Source: Fremontodendron californicum (lineage: Eukaryota; Streptophyta; Magnoliopsida; Malvales; Malvaceae). From it: a stretch of DNA of 64,000 nucleotides. Positions 37,123 through 50,489 of the stretch are shown here, piece after piece. Both the position numbers and the translations under genes were made by a program. The stretch lies in assembly GCA_030761205.1 (NCBI GenBank), contig JAULJL010000039.1, forward strand, positions 7,388,001 to 7,452,000, given 5' to 3'. The notes beneath the pieces were generated by a model, which worked only from the letters and a program-made list of their open reading frames with translations, made no database searches and was not told where the DNA came from. How positions within the stretch are numbered: the first letter of the stretch is position 1; every line of letters starts with the position of its first letter.

Positions 37123-37539
37123 TAGGGATGATAATGGAGCAGAATAGGACGGAGATTATTTTGTTTATTTTCGTTTTATTTTTATATGAATGTTAAAAAT
37201 ATTAGTATTTATAGATATCGGTTACATCCATAATTATTTCACATATTTCATCCTATTTTTTTATTAATTATTTTTAATTTAATATTATAAAAAATATCTT
37301 ATAATTAACTCATGAACATAATTTTAGTATATATAATTTTTTAGTATATATTATATACATATCTAATATATATTAAAAATTTTAAAGGGATAAAAAAAAA
37401 TATTTGAAAGAGTAAAATAGTAATTTTAAAACGCGTGGTGGGACGGATTTCGTTCCATCCAGCCTCCACTGTTTTTTTCTCCCTATTCGAAACGGATCGA
37501 TACGAAATTTATGAAACGGATCGAATTTTACCATTCCTA
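37123..37539. mobile_element. hAT-like MITE with an empty-site paralogue
   Basis: 417 bp, starting TAGGGATGATAATGG and ending TTTTACCATTCCTA. It is flanked by ACTTGAAT (37115-37122) and ACTTAAAT (37540-37547). The paralogue near 14230 reads straight through (ACTTGGATACAGAT), so it lacks the insertion. Confidence 0.8.
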
Positions 37540-37619
37540 ACTTAAATACAGATACGCGCGTAACGCCCTCGTGCATTCATTGCTGTATATGTGTCAATCT
37601 TCATGAGAACTAGAAAAAT

Positions 37620-38010
37620 GACCCCGCTATGTCAGGGTACTTTTAAATTTTTTTAATAATTTTTTAATTAATTAATAATAAAAATTTAATTTAAATTATA
37701 TTTTATTAAATAATTATGTATTTATTTTTTAAAATTTTAAATTGTAATAATATTTATATAATTATATTTTGTTAATTATGAAAATTAAATTTATGAAAAT
37801 GATTTATTTATATATTACGTAATATAAATGCATTTTCAAATGTTATTTATATATATATTTAAAAATATTTAGACTTTATTGTATACTGTATATTTTTATT
37901 TATAAGAGGTAAAAAATAATAAATAAAAAAAATTGTAGTTTGTATTTTATTCTTTCGTTGAATCGATTTTCTTACATAGGTTAGCAGCAAGTTCGTTTTT
38001 TCTTTTTTTT
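37620..38010. other. AT-rich DNA without visible features
   Basis: Low-complexity A/T sequence. Nothing is supported on either strand. Confidence 0.5.
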
Positions 38011-38023
38011 CCCCTTTTTGTTC

Positions 38024-38708
38024 TAGAGCGAATCGGGTACGGATTCTAAATCGACCCGTGACTCAACGTGCGGATCTACCTTTTTAAATACATCACTTAA
38101 AATTAGAATAAAAATAATTAATAAAATATTTTTTTAACTTTTGCCCGAGCTAGTTGGTTACGGATCATAAATCGACCCGCGAGTCAACATGCGGACCAAT
38201 CCCTTTAAATATATAATTCAAAATTAAAATAAAAAATATTAATAAAATAAATTGTTTTTTTTTAACTTTTTCCCGAGCAAGTTGGGTCGCGGATCCTAAA
38301 TCAACTCGCAAGCCAACATGCAGACCAACCCTTTAAATATATCATTTAAAATTTTGAAAAAATATCTTTTTTTAAAAATATTTTTTTCAAGCGGTCGGGT
38401 ACGAATCTTAAATCGACCCGCGAGTCAACGTGAGGTAAATAAAAATAAAAACAATTAATAAAATAATTTTTTAAAAATTTTTTCCCAAAACGGTCGAGTA
38501 CAGATCCTAAGTCGACCCGCGTACCAACCTCTTTAAATATATCATTTAAAAATAAAATTAAAAATAATTAATAAATTTTTAAATTTTTTTTTTCAAACAG
38601 GTCGGTTACAAATCCTAAATCAATTTGAGAGTCAATGTGCTGACTAATTCTTTTAAATATATCATTTATAAAAAATTCAAAATCTTTTAAAAAACTAAAA
38701 AAAAAAAT
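38024..38708 (+). repeat. Degenerate tandem array, six units of about 100-125 bp
   Basis: Each unit has a GC-richer head (CGGGTACGGATCCTAAATCG then ACCCGCGAGTCAACGTG) and an AT tail (TTTAAATATATCATTTAAAA, AATTAATAAAA). Units start near 38030, 38148, 38275, 38390, 38485 and 38590. They are diverged, so the array is old. It lies about 0.4 kb upstream of a gene leader. Confidence 0.75.
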
Positions 38709-39099
38709 CGCCAGGACCCATTATTTTTCTGTTTTATAAAGTCTCATGGACCAAATTGTCCTTAATCTATTTCAACAATACCTCCTAAGTCCCATGGACT
38801 CAAAAATAAATATAGTTAGATGATGCCCAATTGATTTCCAACACATAGTAATATGGTTTTATCAGAGCATTCAATGGGTAGGCCAGGTAATCTGACCCAC
38901 ACTGCAGTTGTAGTAAAGGCTGCGAGAGATGGCTTGAATCTCGGCTCCCATAGTCTCGGAAAATTCTAACATAAGTTTTTTACGGTAAGCTTCCCATCAG
39001 CTTAGATGAATCGTATCCGTCAGATGATAAATGTAAGATCTGAACCGTTGAAATAAAAAAAAAAAAAAATTTGGGAAACCGGTTTACCCCTTCTCTTCG

Positions 39100-39899
39100 A
39101 AAAAACCTTCCCCCTAATACATCCTTCCCCCCAGCTTTTCTGTTTCGAAAAACCCTTCCCCCTCTGATAAAAAAATTTCTCTAGAACCCTAAAATTTCTT
39201 CCCCTTTTGTGTTTCGAAAATTTGCTTCTCCCTTTGTAATTTGTTTCGAAAATTTGGTTCCCCCTTTCTAATCAGTTCCTTTTCCCTTACCTTGGTGTTT
39301 CGAAAAACCCTTCCCCCCTCTGATACAAAAATTTCTCTAGAACCCTAAAATTTCTTCCCCTTTTGTGTTTCGAAAATTTGCTTCTCCCTTTGTAATCTGT
39401 TTCGAAAATTTGGTTCCCCCTTTCTAATCAGTTCATTTTCCCTTTCTATGGTGTTTTGAAAATATTTGTAGAACCCTAAATTTTCTTCTCCCTTTTCTGT
39501 TTCGATATTTGCTTCTCCCATTTCTTTTTCGAAATTTGGCTTCTCCCATTGTAATCAGTTTCGAAAATTCCCTCTAAAGAATCGAAACCCCAGATTAAAA
39601 AACCCTAACCCTTGTGTTTTTGCACAACCGAAACCCCAGATTAAAAAACCCTAACCCTTGTGTTTTTGCACAACCGAAACCCCAAATATGAAACCCACAC
39701 CCGACTCTCTTCCTCTGAAAATCATCGAACCGAGACATATTTTTGTTTGGTCATCTGGTATTTTGTTTCTTTTTTGGTATTTCAGCAATTTTTTTATATT
39801 TTTTGTGGATGATTCTAATTATTTTTGGTTTGGGGTTGTTTTTTTGTTATTTTGGCAGAAATATCAGCATAAATTCTAGGTGGCTGCAAGAAGATAATT
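39100..39899 (+). other. Probable 5' untranslated exons of the gene at 57414
   Basis: Pyrimidine-rich DNA with CCTTCCCC, TTCGAAAA and telo-box AACCCTAA motifs, typical of plant leaders. It contains two direct duplications: about 155 bp (39144-39297 and 39298-39450) and 46 bp (near 39583-39674). An intron-like stretch from about 39757 ends TTTTGGCAG. A short exon follows (39857-39899) ending ATAATTG before GTAAGC. A 44-codon-plus frame starting at 39688 may be an upstream ORF. No coding exon joins it before 57404, so I infer that this is the leader of that gene. It could instead be a separate, unrelated transcript. Confidence 0.45.
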
Positions 39900-41302
39900 G
39901 GTAAGCATAAGTTCTTGAATCAGCTTGGAAACATGTTTGCTTTGTTTGGTTGTTGGACAGGAAAAAAAAGAAGGATAACTGGATGCGTTTTGGTTTCTCT
40001 GCGTGTTAATTGAGCCAGTGTCGGTTTCGCTATAATGTGTATCTGTTTCGTCCTAATTAGATGCATGGAAGTGGAAAACATATCATGATGCTTAGAAATT
40101 ATGCCTATTATGATTCTGCTGTCGAGCATTTGATATGCCTATATTGTTTAAGCTTTTTTCGCTCTCATGGCTCCAAACCACAACCCTGACAATTAGTTTG
40201 ATTGGCATGGCATCTATTACTGCATAATCTTTCATCTGATTTTTGTAATCTGTCGATTTCAAATGTACTTCTTTTACAATCTGGATTTAATTTTGGTAAT
40301 TTGGGTATTTGGTAATTTGGTTTTTGTTTTGTTGAGAGACTGAGATATTTTGGAATTGGGTTTTGTTCCTTGAATGCATAAACTTGTGGTAAACTTGTCA
40401 CTTTTTAGGGTGTTGTGCTCTCGCTGTTGGTTCGTAATATTGTCAAAATTCAATATTGATTGTCATCTGGATTTAATTTTGTGATTTTAGCATGCTTAAT
40501 TTTTGGAAATTCTTCACTTTGGCTCTGGTTTAGTAAGATTGTTCTTATAAAATAGTGTTAGTACATGATTTTCTGAATGGAACAGTGTTTGACTCCTTGT
40601 GATTTTGTCTTGAACCGTTTTAAAAGTTATGATTTCACTTGTGGTTTTGTCTGGTATATATGTAACTTATGGTGTTGCTGCTGCATTCTTGTAATAACAG
40701 TGAGATAACATTTACTATAATCTTTTGTTGACAATTTTATCAAATTTTGTATATAAAATAGTATCTTGACTATGGGGTGTGGAATTTTATATATATCCAA
40801 AGGTTTAAAATTTAAATCATCCCACCCATAGTATAAAAAAAAAATAGAGAAAATGAATATACTGTAATTAACCTTATGTGCATAAGTAGAGTAGAAATTA
40901 AACAATTACAATAGAAAATGTTATTATTAATTGGTACTTACCTTTTAGGCCAAATAAATGGTACTTTCCTTGAAAAATCAATGCAAATTTTGTAGTATAT
41001 AGTTTTGACGTACCTTAGGTTTAAACAAATTTATTTTATGTATATATATACTTTTTAAGATAATTGAATATGAACTTTTAATCAATAATATTGTCATACA
41101 CATTCTTTAGAAATTTTTAATTTTTTTTTTCCTAATGCAATAATAAGATAGTAATAGTTTTACCTCCTTTCTTATTTTGGTTTTAAATAGTCATGTCATT
41201 TTTAAATTTTGTCTTTTTAAGATAATTGAATATGAACTTTTAATGAATATGAACTTTTAATACGGATAAGATTATGCCTCTAGGCAGAGAAAATTTTATT
41301 AA
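39900..41302 (+). other. Intron-like T-rich sequence left of element 2
   Basis: A T-rich composition and no conserved frame fit a plant intron. If spliced to 57404, the pre-insertion intron would have been about 1.5 kb. Confidence 0.4.
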
Positions 41303-41307
41303 CTTTT

Positions 41308-44300
41308 TGTCGCAACCTAAAAAAAATAACGACGAGTCTCATCGCAAGACTTTATTATTCGTTAAGCTTGACATTTAAAAAAAAACCGAGGAAAAGTCGA
41401 CTTAATTCCTCTAGAAATGAAGGTTTTGAAAATGACCTTAAAAAAGACATGGAGTCGCCACCAATCTTTTTTAGCTAGGTGTGATCGGCCACCTATTAAA
41501 ACCGGTTTTATAAAATATTTTAAAAATTAATTAAAACATTTTAAAAACCAATTTCAAGTCTGCGTTTTAAACCAGAGAAATCAAAGAAGCGGGTTCGGGA
41601 GTCGGTTACGTGCAGGGAAGGATTAGCACCCCCACAACGCCCGTATAAATCGGTACCTTATTAATCGTGTGTTATCTCAAGTCTCGGTAAAAGTTGGTTT
41701 TAAATTTAGTATTTCAAATTAATTCCCAATTTAAAGAAAAATAATTCCATTTTTTATTGAAAATGATCCGGAATTTATAAATTCAAAATTTTCCTATATT
41801 CCCCAACAAACGTGGCAAAATATAGAAATTTTTATTAGTTTTGGAAAACTTTCTGAATCGTTCTCTTTTTTTTTTGAAAGAAAGATATTCCTTTATTAAT
41901 AATAATTGATGATATTCCCTCCAGCAAACCCGGTAGAGAACTCATGAATTATTTTAACTCGGGAATATCTTTATTTTTATTGAAAACCATTATCTTTTTT
42001 GAAAACATTTAAAAGAAATGAATATGTATGGGCATGACATAAATAAAATGACATAGCAAAATCTAAATAATATAATGCAACCTAAATGTCATGACACATA
42101 GAAATTATTATGGCAAGAATCACATATTATATAAAATGCATGAATATAAAAATGCAATGCATGAAATGTATTTTTTCCTTTAATTAAGGAAATCCGTATA
42201 TCTAAAAAGATATCCGGCTACCTTAGGAAAATATGTCAAATTAAATATTCTAAAACCAAAATACTTTGTGATTGTTTGAAAACAATTTTGGAAAGCTTGA
42301 ATTAAAAATAAAAACTGGGCTAAAATTTTTAAAATGACTCTAATTTCCTAAGTTTTAAAAAATCCGGACTTGGCTACCCTTAACCCGGGATTTGAAAAAC
42401 CATTTTTAGAGTTTAAAAAGGCTTAGAAATTACCCTAAGTCAGTAGCTAACCCTCCTAATCAGCCCACTCTAAGTAAATTAACCAAAACAGAAAATTGGT
42501 TTTTCTTTAAATTCAATTCTGACTCCACTGTCCAGTTTTAGTCCACGATTTTTTACTCTATTTTTAAAAATTCCAAAAATTCTGAAAAAATTATTGGAGA
42601 CTCAGGACATGTAAAAATACACGAAAAAAAATCGACTTAATTTTCTGATCAAAGATGAATTCCCAGAAAAACCAGAGATGTACGAGTTTTTGGAGGAGAA
42701 AAAACTGCTTTGTTTTTCTTTAAAATCAATTCTGACTCCACTGTCCAGTTTTAATCCATGATTTTTTACCCTATTTTTAAAAATTCCAAAAATTATGAAA
42801 AAATTATTGGAGACTCAGGACATGTAAAAATACACGGAAAAAAATCGACTTAATTTTCTGATCAAAGATGAATTCCTAGAAAAATCGGAGATGTACGAGT
42901 TTTGGGTGGAGAAAAAAAAACTGCTTTGCCAACACACATTTTTTTTGTCTTTGATAAAATCATTTAAAAACCAAAATAAAAATATTTGAAACTCATAGAA
43001 TGACTTGAAGACAGTAGCTAGGACTTTTTGAAAGTTAGATAAAAATTGGCTAAGTAAAAAAAAATCACAAAGGTAGAATAATCAATTTGACAAACTTAAT
43101 TTTCCACAAGTGTGCTCAAGAGAGCATGACCTTGAACCATTAATTGGCTCAAGTCATTATTCAAGTGGCATGAACATGAAATGCATGAAACAATGCAGCA
43201 AACATAATGCATGAAATGCATGGATCTAAACCTAAATGTAAGGAAAATGCATGACACAAATAATATGGCCTAGACCTAACATGAACTTGCATGACATTTA
43301 ATGTAACCTAGACCTAAGACATGCATGGCATTTTCACAAACACAAGGCATGCTTAATTCAAAAATCCAACCAAATATCATGCAAATGCAAAAACCTAACA
43401 ACTAGCATGACAAAAATACAACACACAATGCAAAACACATGGAGTAGCCAAATGGCTCCAAGCTTCAACAAGCATGGCATTTTCACAAACACTTGGTATG
43501 CTAGCATGAAAAACTAAGTCATAACACAAAAATCACACAAGCATTTTCACAAACACCTAATATACCAAATCTAAAACATGCTTACTAAGATATAAAACAA
43601 GAATCATGCAAAGAATCACACAAGCATTTTCACAAACACTTAATATGCTAACTCTAAAACATGTTCAAATTTAAACAACATGAAAACAGAAAATTAAAAA
43701 TGTAAAAACATGATATCTAAGACATAAATGGCAACAAACAAAGCAACCAAATTAAATATAACTTAAGAACATGAAATAACATAATATTTAAAACATCAAA
43801 AATAAAGAAAATAGCATAAACAATATGGTAAAATGAATCAAAAAATAACAACTTAAAATAAATAATGTAGGCCATTTGGCCATGGTGAGTTTATTGTAAA
43901 AACAAAATGTAAGAAAAATATACTTAAGAAAGGAAATGAAGGAAGAACAAGAAACATTATTTTAAAATGAAAACTCACCAAGTAGCTTTTGAACGGATTA
44001 AGCTATAAACCCTCAGAGTAGCTTTTGAACGGATTAAGCTACAAACCCTCAGAGTAGCTTTTGAACGGATTAAGCTACAAACCCTCAGAGTAGCTTTTGA
44101 ATGGATTAAGCTATAAACCCTCAGAGTAGCTTTTGAACAGATTAAGCTACAAACCCTCCGAGTAGCTTTTGAACGGATTAAGCTACAAACCCTCAGAGTA
44201 GCTTTTGAACGGATTAAGCTACAAACCCTCTCAACAAAAACACTATGACTCACCACCCGGATAATCCTAATACAAGTGCATAGACTATCTCACAAGGGGT

Positions 44301-45874
44301 AGTGGGTGGTCTCAACCAAAGGCCAAGACTCCTTATTTATAAGGTGAGCACCTCCTTGGCTTGACATTACAATGGGATGTGGGATTGGGACTTAGGCTCA
44401 AAAATGAAAATCTCTAACTTAACTCTTGATTTTTAATCACTTGATTGAAAAAATCCTAAGCTTCCTCCTTCCTTTGGGCTTGGGCAGGCCAGCACTTCTC
44501 TTTTCCAGCCCAGCTCTGATTTTTGAAAGGCCCAAAGAAGCCCTTTTCGGTTGCTTGGGTGAAACGACCATTTTGCCCCCCCGGATGCAAAATAAATATC
44601 AAACGGGCTCCAAATTCAATTTTTCTTTTTTTAATACTTCCAAAATAATAAAATATTGAGTTCTGGAAGTTTTCAAAATTATTCGAGTCCTTTTGCTATT
44701 TATTTGGATTTTTTCTTCCAAAACGTCCTTTTATGCCCCTACTTTTTACCATTTTTTAAACGAGCTCCAAATCAAGATTTTTCTTCACCAATCTCTTCAA
44801 AATAATTAAAAAGTGTGATCTGGAAGTTTTCATAATTTTTGGAGTTCATTTGGTATTTTTTCGGGATTTATCGGCTTGAATTACTGCATAGGAGGCTCGG
44901 GATTTAGCCATTTTGCAAACGAACTCGGAATCAAGATTTTCTTTCGCAAATCTCTTTCAAATAATTTAAAAATGAGATCTGCAAATTTTCAAAAGATTTG
45001 GAGCTCATTTGCTATTTTTCCGGGATTTTCCTTTTTGAATTACTGCATAAGAAGCCCGGGATTTGGCCATTTTGCAAACGAACTCGGAATCAAGATTTTC
45101 TTTCGCCAATCTCCTTCAAATGATTTAAGAATGAGATTGACAAATTTTCCATAATTTTCGGAGTCCATTTGCTATTTTTCCCAAATTTTTCCAATTTTGC
45201 CCTTTTACCTCGGAAACCCGGTTTTGCTCAAAACAAATCCGATTTTCAGATTTTCTTCAATCTGAGCCTTAGGCCATCCTTTTTAATCATTCCTCATCCA
45301 TTGGGGGCTTTGGTCTTACCAAGTCGGGCCATTTCTGTGATTTTTCCCGATTTCACCGAAATCCACTAAAAACCCTAATTCTCGGTTTTCTCCCGGATTG
45401 ACTTTCCTTTTGGTTTTTCTTGCAAGTGACTTCTCCATTACCCGTATTCAGTGCTTATCTTTCATTTGGAACCTTCAATTTTGACCAGTTTGATCGTTTA
45501 AGCACTTTTCCCCAAATTTCTCGGATTAGGGTTTCTTTTCTACTGAATCTCCAAATCCCAACTTCCGAAGTCCATATCTTTCAATGTAGACCTCGGATTA
45601 TCAAAATTCTTTCTCCATTTTTCAATTGAACTTAAAATCTTGATTTTGAAAGTGGGTTGACTTTTTCAGTAGTTGACTTTCTAGGGTTGACTTTTTCGGG
45701 TTTGACTTTTTTGGGGTTGACTTTTTTTTTAAGTTTGACTTTTTGTGCTCGCCCTCTTAAACTAAGTCTCGGAGTACCACCTGCAGGATGAAAACAGTCT
45801 TTTTATACTCGAAAACATCAATATGGGAGGAAAACATACCTGTTTAGTGGTCCGGACAAAATTAGGTGTCTACA
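41308..45874 (-). repeat. 3' LTR of element 2 (element orientation)
   Basis: 4,567 bp with about 31 differences from its partner by hand count (about 0.7%). It contains seven 36-bp units at 43982-44230, against six in element 1, and a TATA region at 44334-44341. Confidence 0.93.
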
Positions 45875-45878
45875 GCTG

Positions 45879-45887
45879 CCCCTCTTT
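45879..45887 (-). promoter_or_regulatory. Polypurine tract of element 2
   Basis: AAAGAGGGG on the minus strand, again four bases (CAGC) from the LTR. Confidence 0.75.
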
Positions 45888-46225
45888 GGCTATTGCTGAG
45901 AATCAGGAATCATGCAAAGATAAACCGACACTAATTTTGTACGGTCAGTGACATCACATGTGAAGGAAAGGGAAAGGGGTTTCTTTTTCATTTTCATTTT
46001 TCATTTTCTATTTTTTTTTATTTTTTTCATTTTTCATTTTCTACTTTTTTTTTTCATTTTTCTATTTTTTTTCTCTTTTTCAATTTTCAATTTTTTTTTA
46101 TTTTTTATTTATTTTTTATTTTTTTTAAACAATAAATTGAAGATTTTGTCCTTAAATTGAATTCCCTGCCTAAACAAGGCTCGATTCGTCATAAGAAAAC
46201 GAATTCGATTTTCAAAAGAAAAATT

Positions 46226-47520
46226 TATGCCCGAAGGTCTTTAAAATTGGTGCCCGGAGGTCTTAAAAAACTGGTGCCCGGAGGTCTTACCAATTGGTGC
46301 CCGGCGGCCTTACCCCTGAAAAAAGTTATGCCCGGAGGTCTTAAAGATGTTGCCCGGAGGTCTTACCTGTGATTTGAAAAATTATGCCCGGAGGTCTTAA
46401 AAATTGAAAATTATACCCGGAGGTCTTAAAAATTGGCGCCCGGAGGCCTTACCCCTGAAAAAGTTATGCCCGGAGGTCTTAAAGATGTTGGACGGAGGTC
46501 TTACCTGTGAATTGAAAAATTATGCCCGGAGGTCTTAAAATTTGAAAATTATGCCCGGAGGTCTTAAAAATTGGCGCCCGGAGGCCTTACCCCTGAAAAA
46601 AAGTTATGCCCGGAGGTCTTAAAGATGTTGCCCGAAGGTCTTACCTGTGATTTGAAAAATTATGCGCTGTATGCGACTTTAAAAATGATGCGCGGAGGTC
46701 TTAAGAATGGTGCCCGGAGGCCTTACCTGTGATTTGAAAAAAATGCGCTGTATGCGACTTTAAAAATGATGCCCGGAGGTCTTAAGAATGGTGCCCGGAG
46801 GCCTTACCCGTGATTTGGAAGAAATGCGCTGTATGCGACTTTAAAAATGATGCCCGGAGGTCTTAAGAATGGTGCCCGGAGGCCTTACCCATAAATTGGA
46901 AGAAATGCGCTGTATGCGACTTTAAAAATGATGCCCGGAGGTCTTAAGAATGGTGCCCGAAGGCCTTACCCATAATTTGGAAGAAATTCGCTGTATGCGA
47001 CTTTAAAAATGATGCCCGGAGATCTTAAGAATGGTGCCCGGAGGCCTTACCCATAATTTGGAAGAAATGCGCTGTATGCGACTTTAAAAATGATGCCCGG
47101 AGGTCTTACCCATAATTTGGAAGAAATACGCTGTATGCGACTTTAAAAATGATGCCCGGAGGTCTTAAGAATGGTGCCTGGAGGCCTTACCCATAATTTG
47201 GAAGAAATGCGCTGTATGCGACTTTAAAAATGATGCCCGGAGGTCTTAAGAATGGTGCCCGGAGGCCTTACCCGTGATTTGGAAGAAATGCGCTGTATGC
47301 GACTTTAAAAATGATGCCCGGAGGTCTTAAGAATGGTGCCCGGAGGCCTTACCCGTGATTTGAAAAAAATGCGCTGTATGCGACTTTAAAAATGATGCCC
47401 GGAGGTCTTAAGAATAGTGCCCGGAGGCCTTACCCCTGAAAAAAGTTATGCCCGGAGGTCTTAAAGATGTTGCCCAGAGGTCTTACCTATGAATTATGCC
47501 CGGAGGTCTTAAAAATGGTG
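46226..47520 (-). repeat. Tandem array in the 3' untranslated zone of element 2
   Basis: The base motif is TGCCCGGAGGTCTTAAAAAT. In the right two-thirds it is organised into an 81-82-bp unit that also contains GCGCTGTATGCGACTTT, repeated about ten times. It occupies the same position as the 21360-23341 array of element 1 but shares no recognisable sequence with it. Flanks on both sides are homologous between the two elements. Confidence 0.9.
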
Positions 47521-47639
47521 CTGAAGAATTGTTGAAAATTAACCTAAAGATTTTGAGAAGATGCGAATGCTTTTTGATGCAAATGCATATGTTGAATAAG
47601 ATACGAAATGACTTAAACTGGTGCAAATGTCTTTAATGC

Positions 47640-48778
47640 AAATGTAAATGACTTGGATTGATGCCCATGTTTCATGATGCAGATGCCCCTACTAATTGTG
47701 TTCATGTAACTGGTTTATGAATGGTGTAACTACAATTACCACACATTAACGAAAATGCAATGATTCTAGAAATGATGCAATTGTTTGAGATGACACAAAT
47801 ACGAATTCCATGAAGAATTGTAAATGTAAAGGTAAAATGCAGATGCTTATGGAATAATGCCAATGCAGATACCCATGAATGATGCAAATGCTTGCCGATA
47901 CTGTGCAGATGTAAAAGCTTGATAGAGAGATGAGTTTTCATGAGTGATGCAAATGCCCCCGGTTGTTCTTCTAGACTTTGGCTTAGCCTTTCAAATTCAT
48001 TTTTCCTCTTCAAATCAGAGTATATCTTCAATTCATTTTGGCTATTCGCTTTGCCCCAACAGTTTTCAAACTTTCATCAATAGAGATCTGAACTGGGTTC
48101 TATTTCTTCTTCTCATATCTGGAAGTCAAGACCTATCCTGGCAGTTCTACACCTTTGAGTTAGAAAAATCCTTGTCTCATGCCAACATCAAAATGGGTAT
48201 TTCAAAAAATCTCTTTATTTGTTTTCGCATTTTGAAAACTTCTGAACAAAAAATATTAACCCCACAATGTGTGATGTACAAATCTTTTGAAGACTGATGA
48301 TCATTGTTAGAAATTTCTCTAAGTATCAATCTGGGTTTTTCCAACTGGGATTGGCAAGGCTTGGTATAACAAGATTCTGGCTTTTCCAGGAAAACTTCAT
48401 GACAAAAATGTATATCCCTTCTAGGCTCACAAATGGAACAGGTTTTATAAATCATGAATTCATTGAGAACCAAACAAATTCAACATTCTTTTAGTTTCCA
48501 TATCAAGGCATTTTGTCAAGCAACAAGATTGGCTGGGATGTTTAAACCGGAAAGTTTAATCTTGGGAACAAAGTTTCAGTTTTTGAAGACAATCCTCCGA
48601 ATGAGAGCTGACAATTTGGGGGGTTCAGGAATTCCTAGATGTTCCTCGATGACCACTCCTTTAATAAGATCTTTTCTTTTGGGGTATCGGCAGTATCATC
48701 GATGGCATCGAAAATTCCCATTCTACTCTAGACCACCCGTTTTTTTGGGTTTTCGCCCTAGAGTCCCATTCTTTTCAA

Positions 48779-48809
<31 letters not shown>

Positions 48810-50470
48810 ACCATGCACTTGAGAATTCTAAATTCTTCCTTAGTGAAATGAGAATTTGATGAGATGGGATAAAATCTGAGGAAAACCCTTCAAATTAAAC
48901 ATTCATGCTTGATCAAAATGGACTTTTAAAGCACGTAATGTAGGCCATGGCTCAGGGTTCAGAAAGAAAGGATAAATAGGCCCAAAATATGTGTTTGAGG
49001 GTAATCAGATCAAGGATCCTTTCTTGAAGAGGATTTTCTTTGAAGCATGTGTCTCTTCTTGGACATTTCTTTCTTTTTGATTTGGCTCTTTTTCTTCCTT
49101 GCTTTTGGCTTTCAATTTGCCATGTCTTTCACACACATTTTTTATTGTGTTTTTTGTTTGTTTTTCTTGGCTTTCATTTCGTCATCTTTTCCTCTTCTTT
49201 TTTCTTTGACAGAGTGCGCCCGTATTTATTCGGGGCTCCATTTGCTTTGTGTCTGTCCCTGAGCTGTCACTCATTTCTCAATGATCTTTGAAAAGATCTT
49301 TCCTCGCATTTGCCCCCCAGTGTAGAGGGTAATCCTTGATCAAGGTTCAAAGAATTACGAATTCTTTTGGCTCAAAAGGGGTGACTATGGATAATAATTT
49401 TTTTCTTGTGAAAGGGATATGAAAGATGGCCATTCATCATATCAAGCCCAAATATTCTCATTGAAAAGCAATCCTCAGGGGAAATAGATATTCAGAATTT
49501 CATTTTGCACTTTGGAATCATCCGAATTCTCATATGCATGATATCATGATTTTTCTTTTTCTTTTTTTTCTTTTTTTTGTTTTTTTCGTCGCATGCCCCC
49601 AATGATTCATGCATTAGCCCATCCTTCTTCACTATGTATCCATCATTTCCACATATGATGCCCCAATTTGATTATCCATGCGAATTTGTATCAACGAGAA
49701 ACATGGCAAGTCTAGGTCTGTTTTGAAAAGGCTGAGTTTCCAATCTGAGTTCTTTGAAGAGATAAGGAAAATATGACCCAAAAACGGGTTTTCTCTGGGA
49801 CAAGGGATAATCTAGTTTAATCATTGTGCCCCATGATGTCAATCATGAAGTGATGTTTGGGCAATTAGTGTTTTGTGGTTATTGGGAAAGGTCATGAATG
49901 GTTTTAGCACAATCTTGACACACACCAAATTATCAAAATCTAGACTCTTGAAAGAATGTCTCATTTGTTTGAATTTCAAGGAATTCGAAAAATTTCAAAA
50001 AGTTCGTTCCTTTGTTCATAGCCTAGACTAGGATTTACATCCTTGCTTATTTTGCAATGACAATGCTTCTCTCTTTTCATTCATTTTTCCTTAAAGCATT
50101 AGGTCTTTCAAGTGTTATTGATTCAAGGTTTAGGTATAGAGAAGCCCAAAAAGGAGGGGAATGGTGTTGGGTCATTTCTAACACTGATCATCAATATTCT
50201 CAAGATTGTTCATTATTTCATGTGAAAACCACTTATTTATTGTGTACCACAAAATTTCTCAAAGTTTCAATTTTTTTTTTTTTTTTTTTTACAATTTCAA
50301 ATTTATTGCTAAAATAAAATGAACACAAAATATTAAAATTCAAAATTTATTTATTTCATGTAGATGTCATCATGAGACAAGAGCTTTCATCATCAAAGTG
50401 TATAGAAAAATATGCATCAGAATGCTCCTATTGACATGCTTTCAAAGATAACAAATCTTATCCTCAAAAT
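47640..50470 (-). other. Non-coding middle of element 2
   Basis: Closely matches 23400-26280 of element 1, with T-run length changes and small indels. Minus-strand frames such as 47702-48031 and 48177-48473 are not conserved as proteins and are not called. Confidence 0.7.
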
Positions 50471-50489
50471 TCTTCAAGAGGAAATCAAT

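Noticed and set aside
39583..39676. Telomeric repeat (AACCCTAACCC)
   Set aside because: Only isolated telo-box copies within a duplicated leader segment, not a (CCCTAAA)n array.
46226..47520. CRISPR-like regularly spaced repeat
   Set aside because: The units are contiguous 81-bp tandem repeats without unique spacers, inside a plant retroelement.
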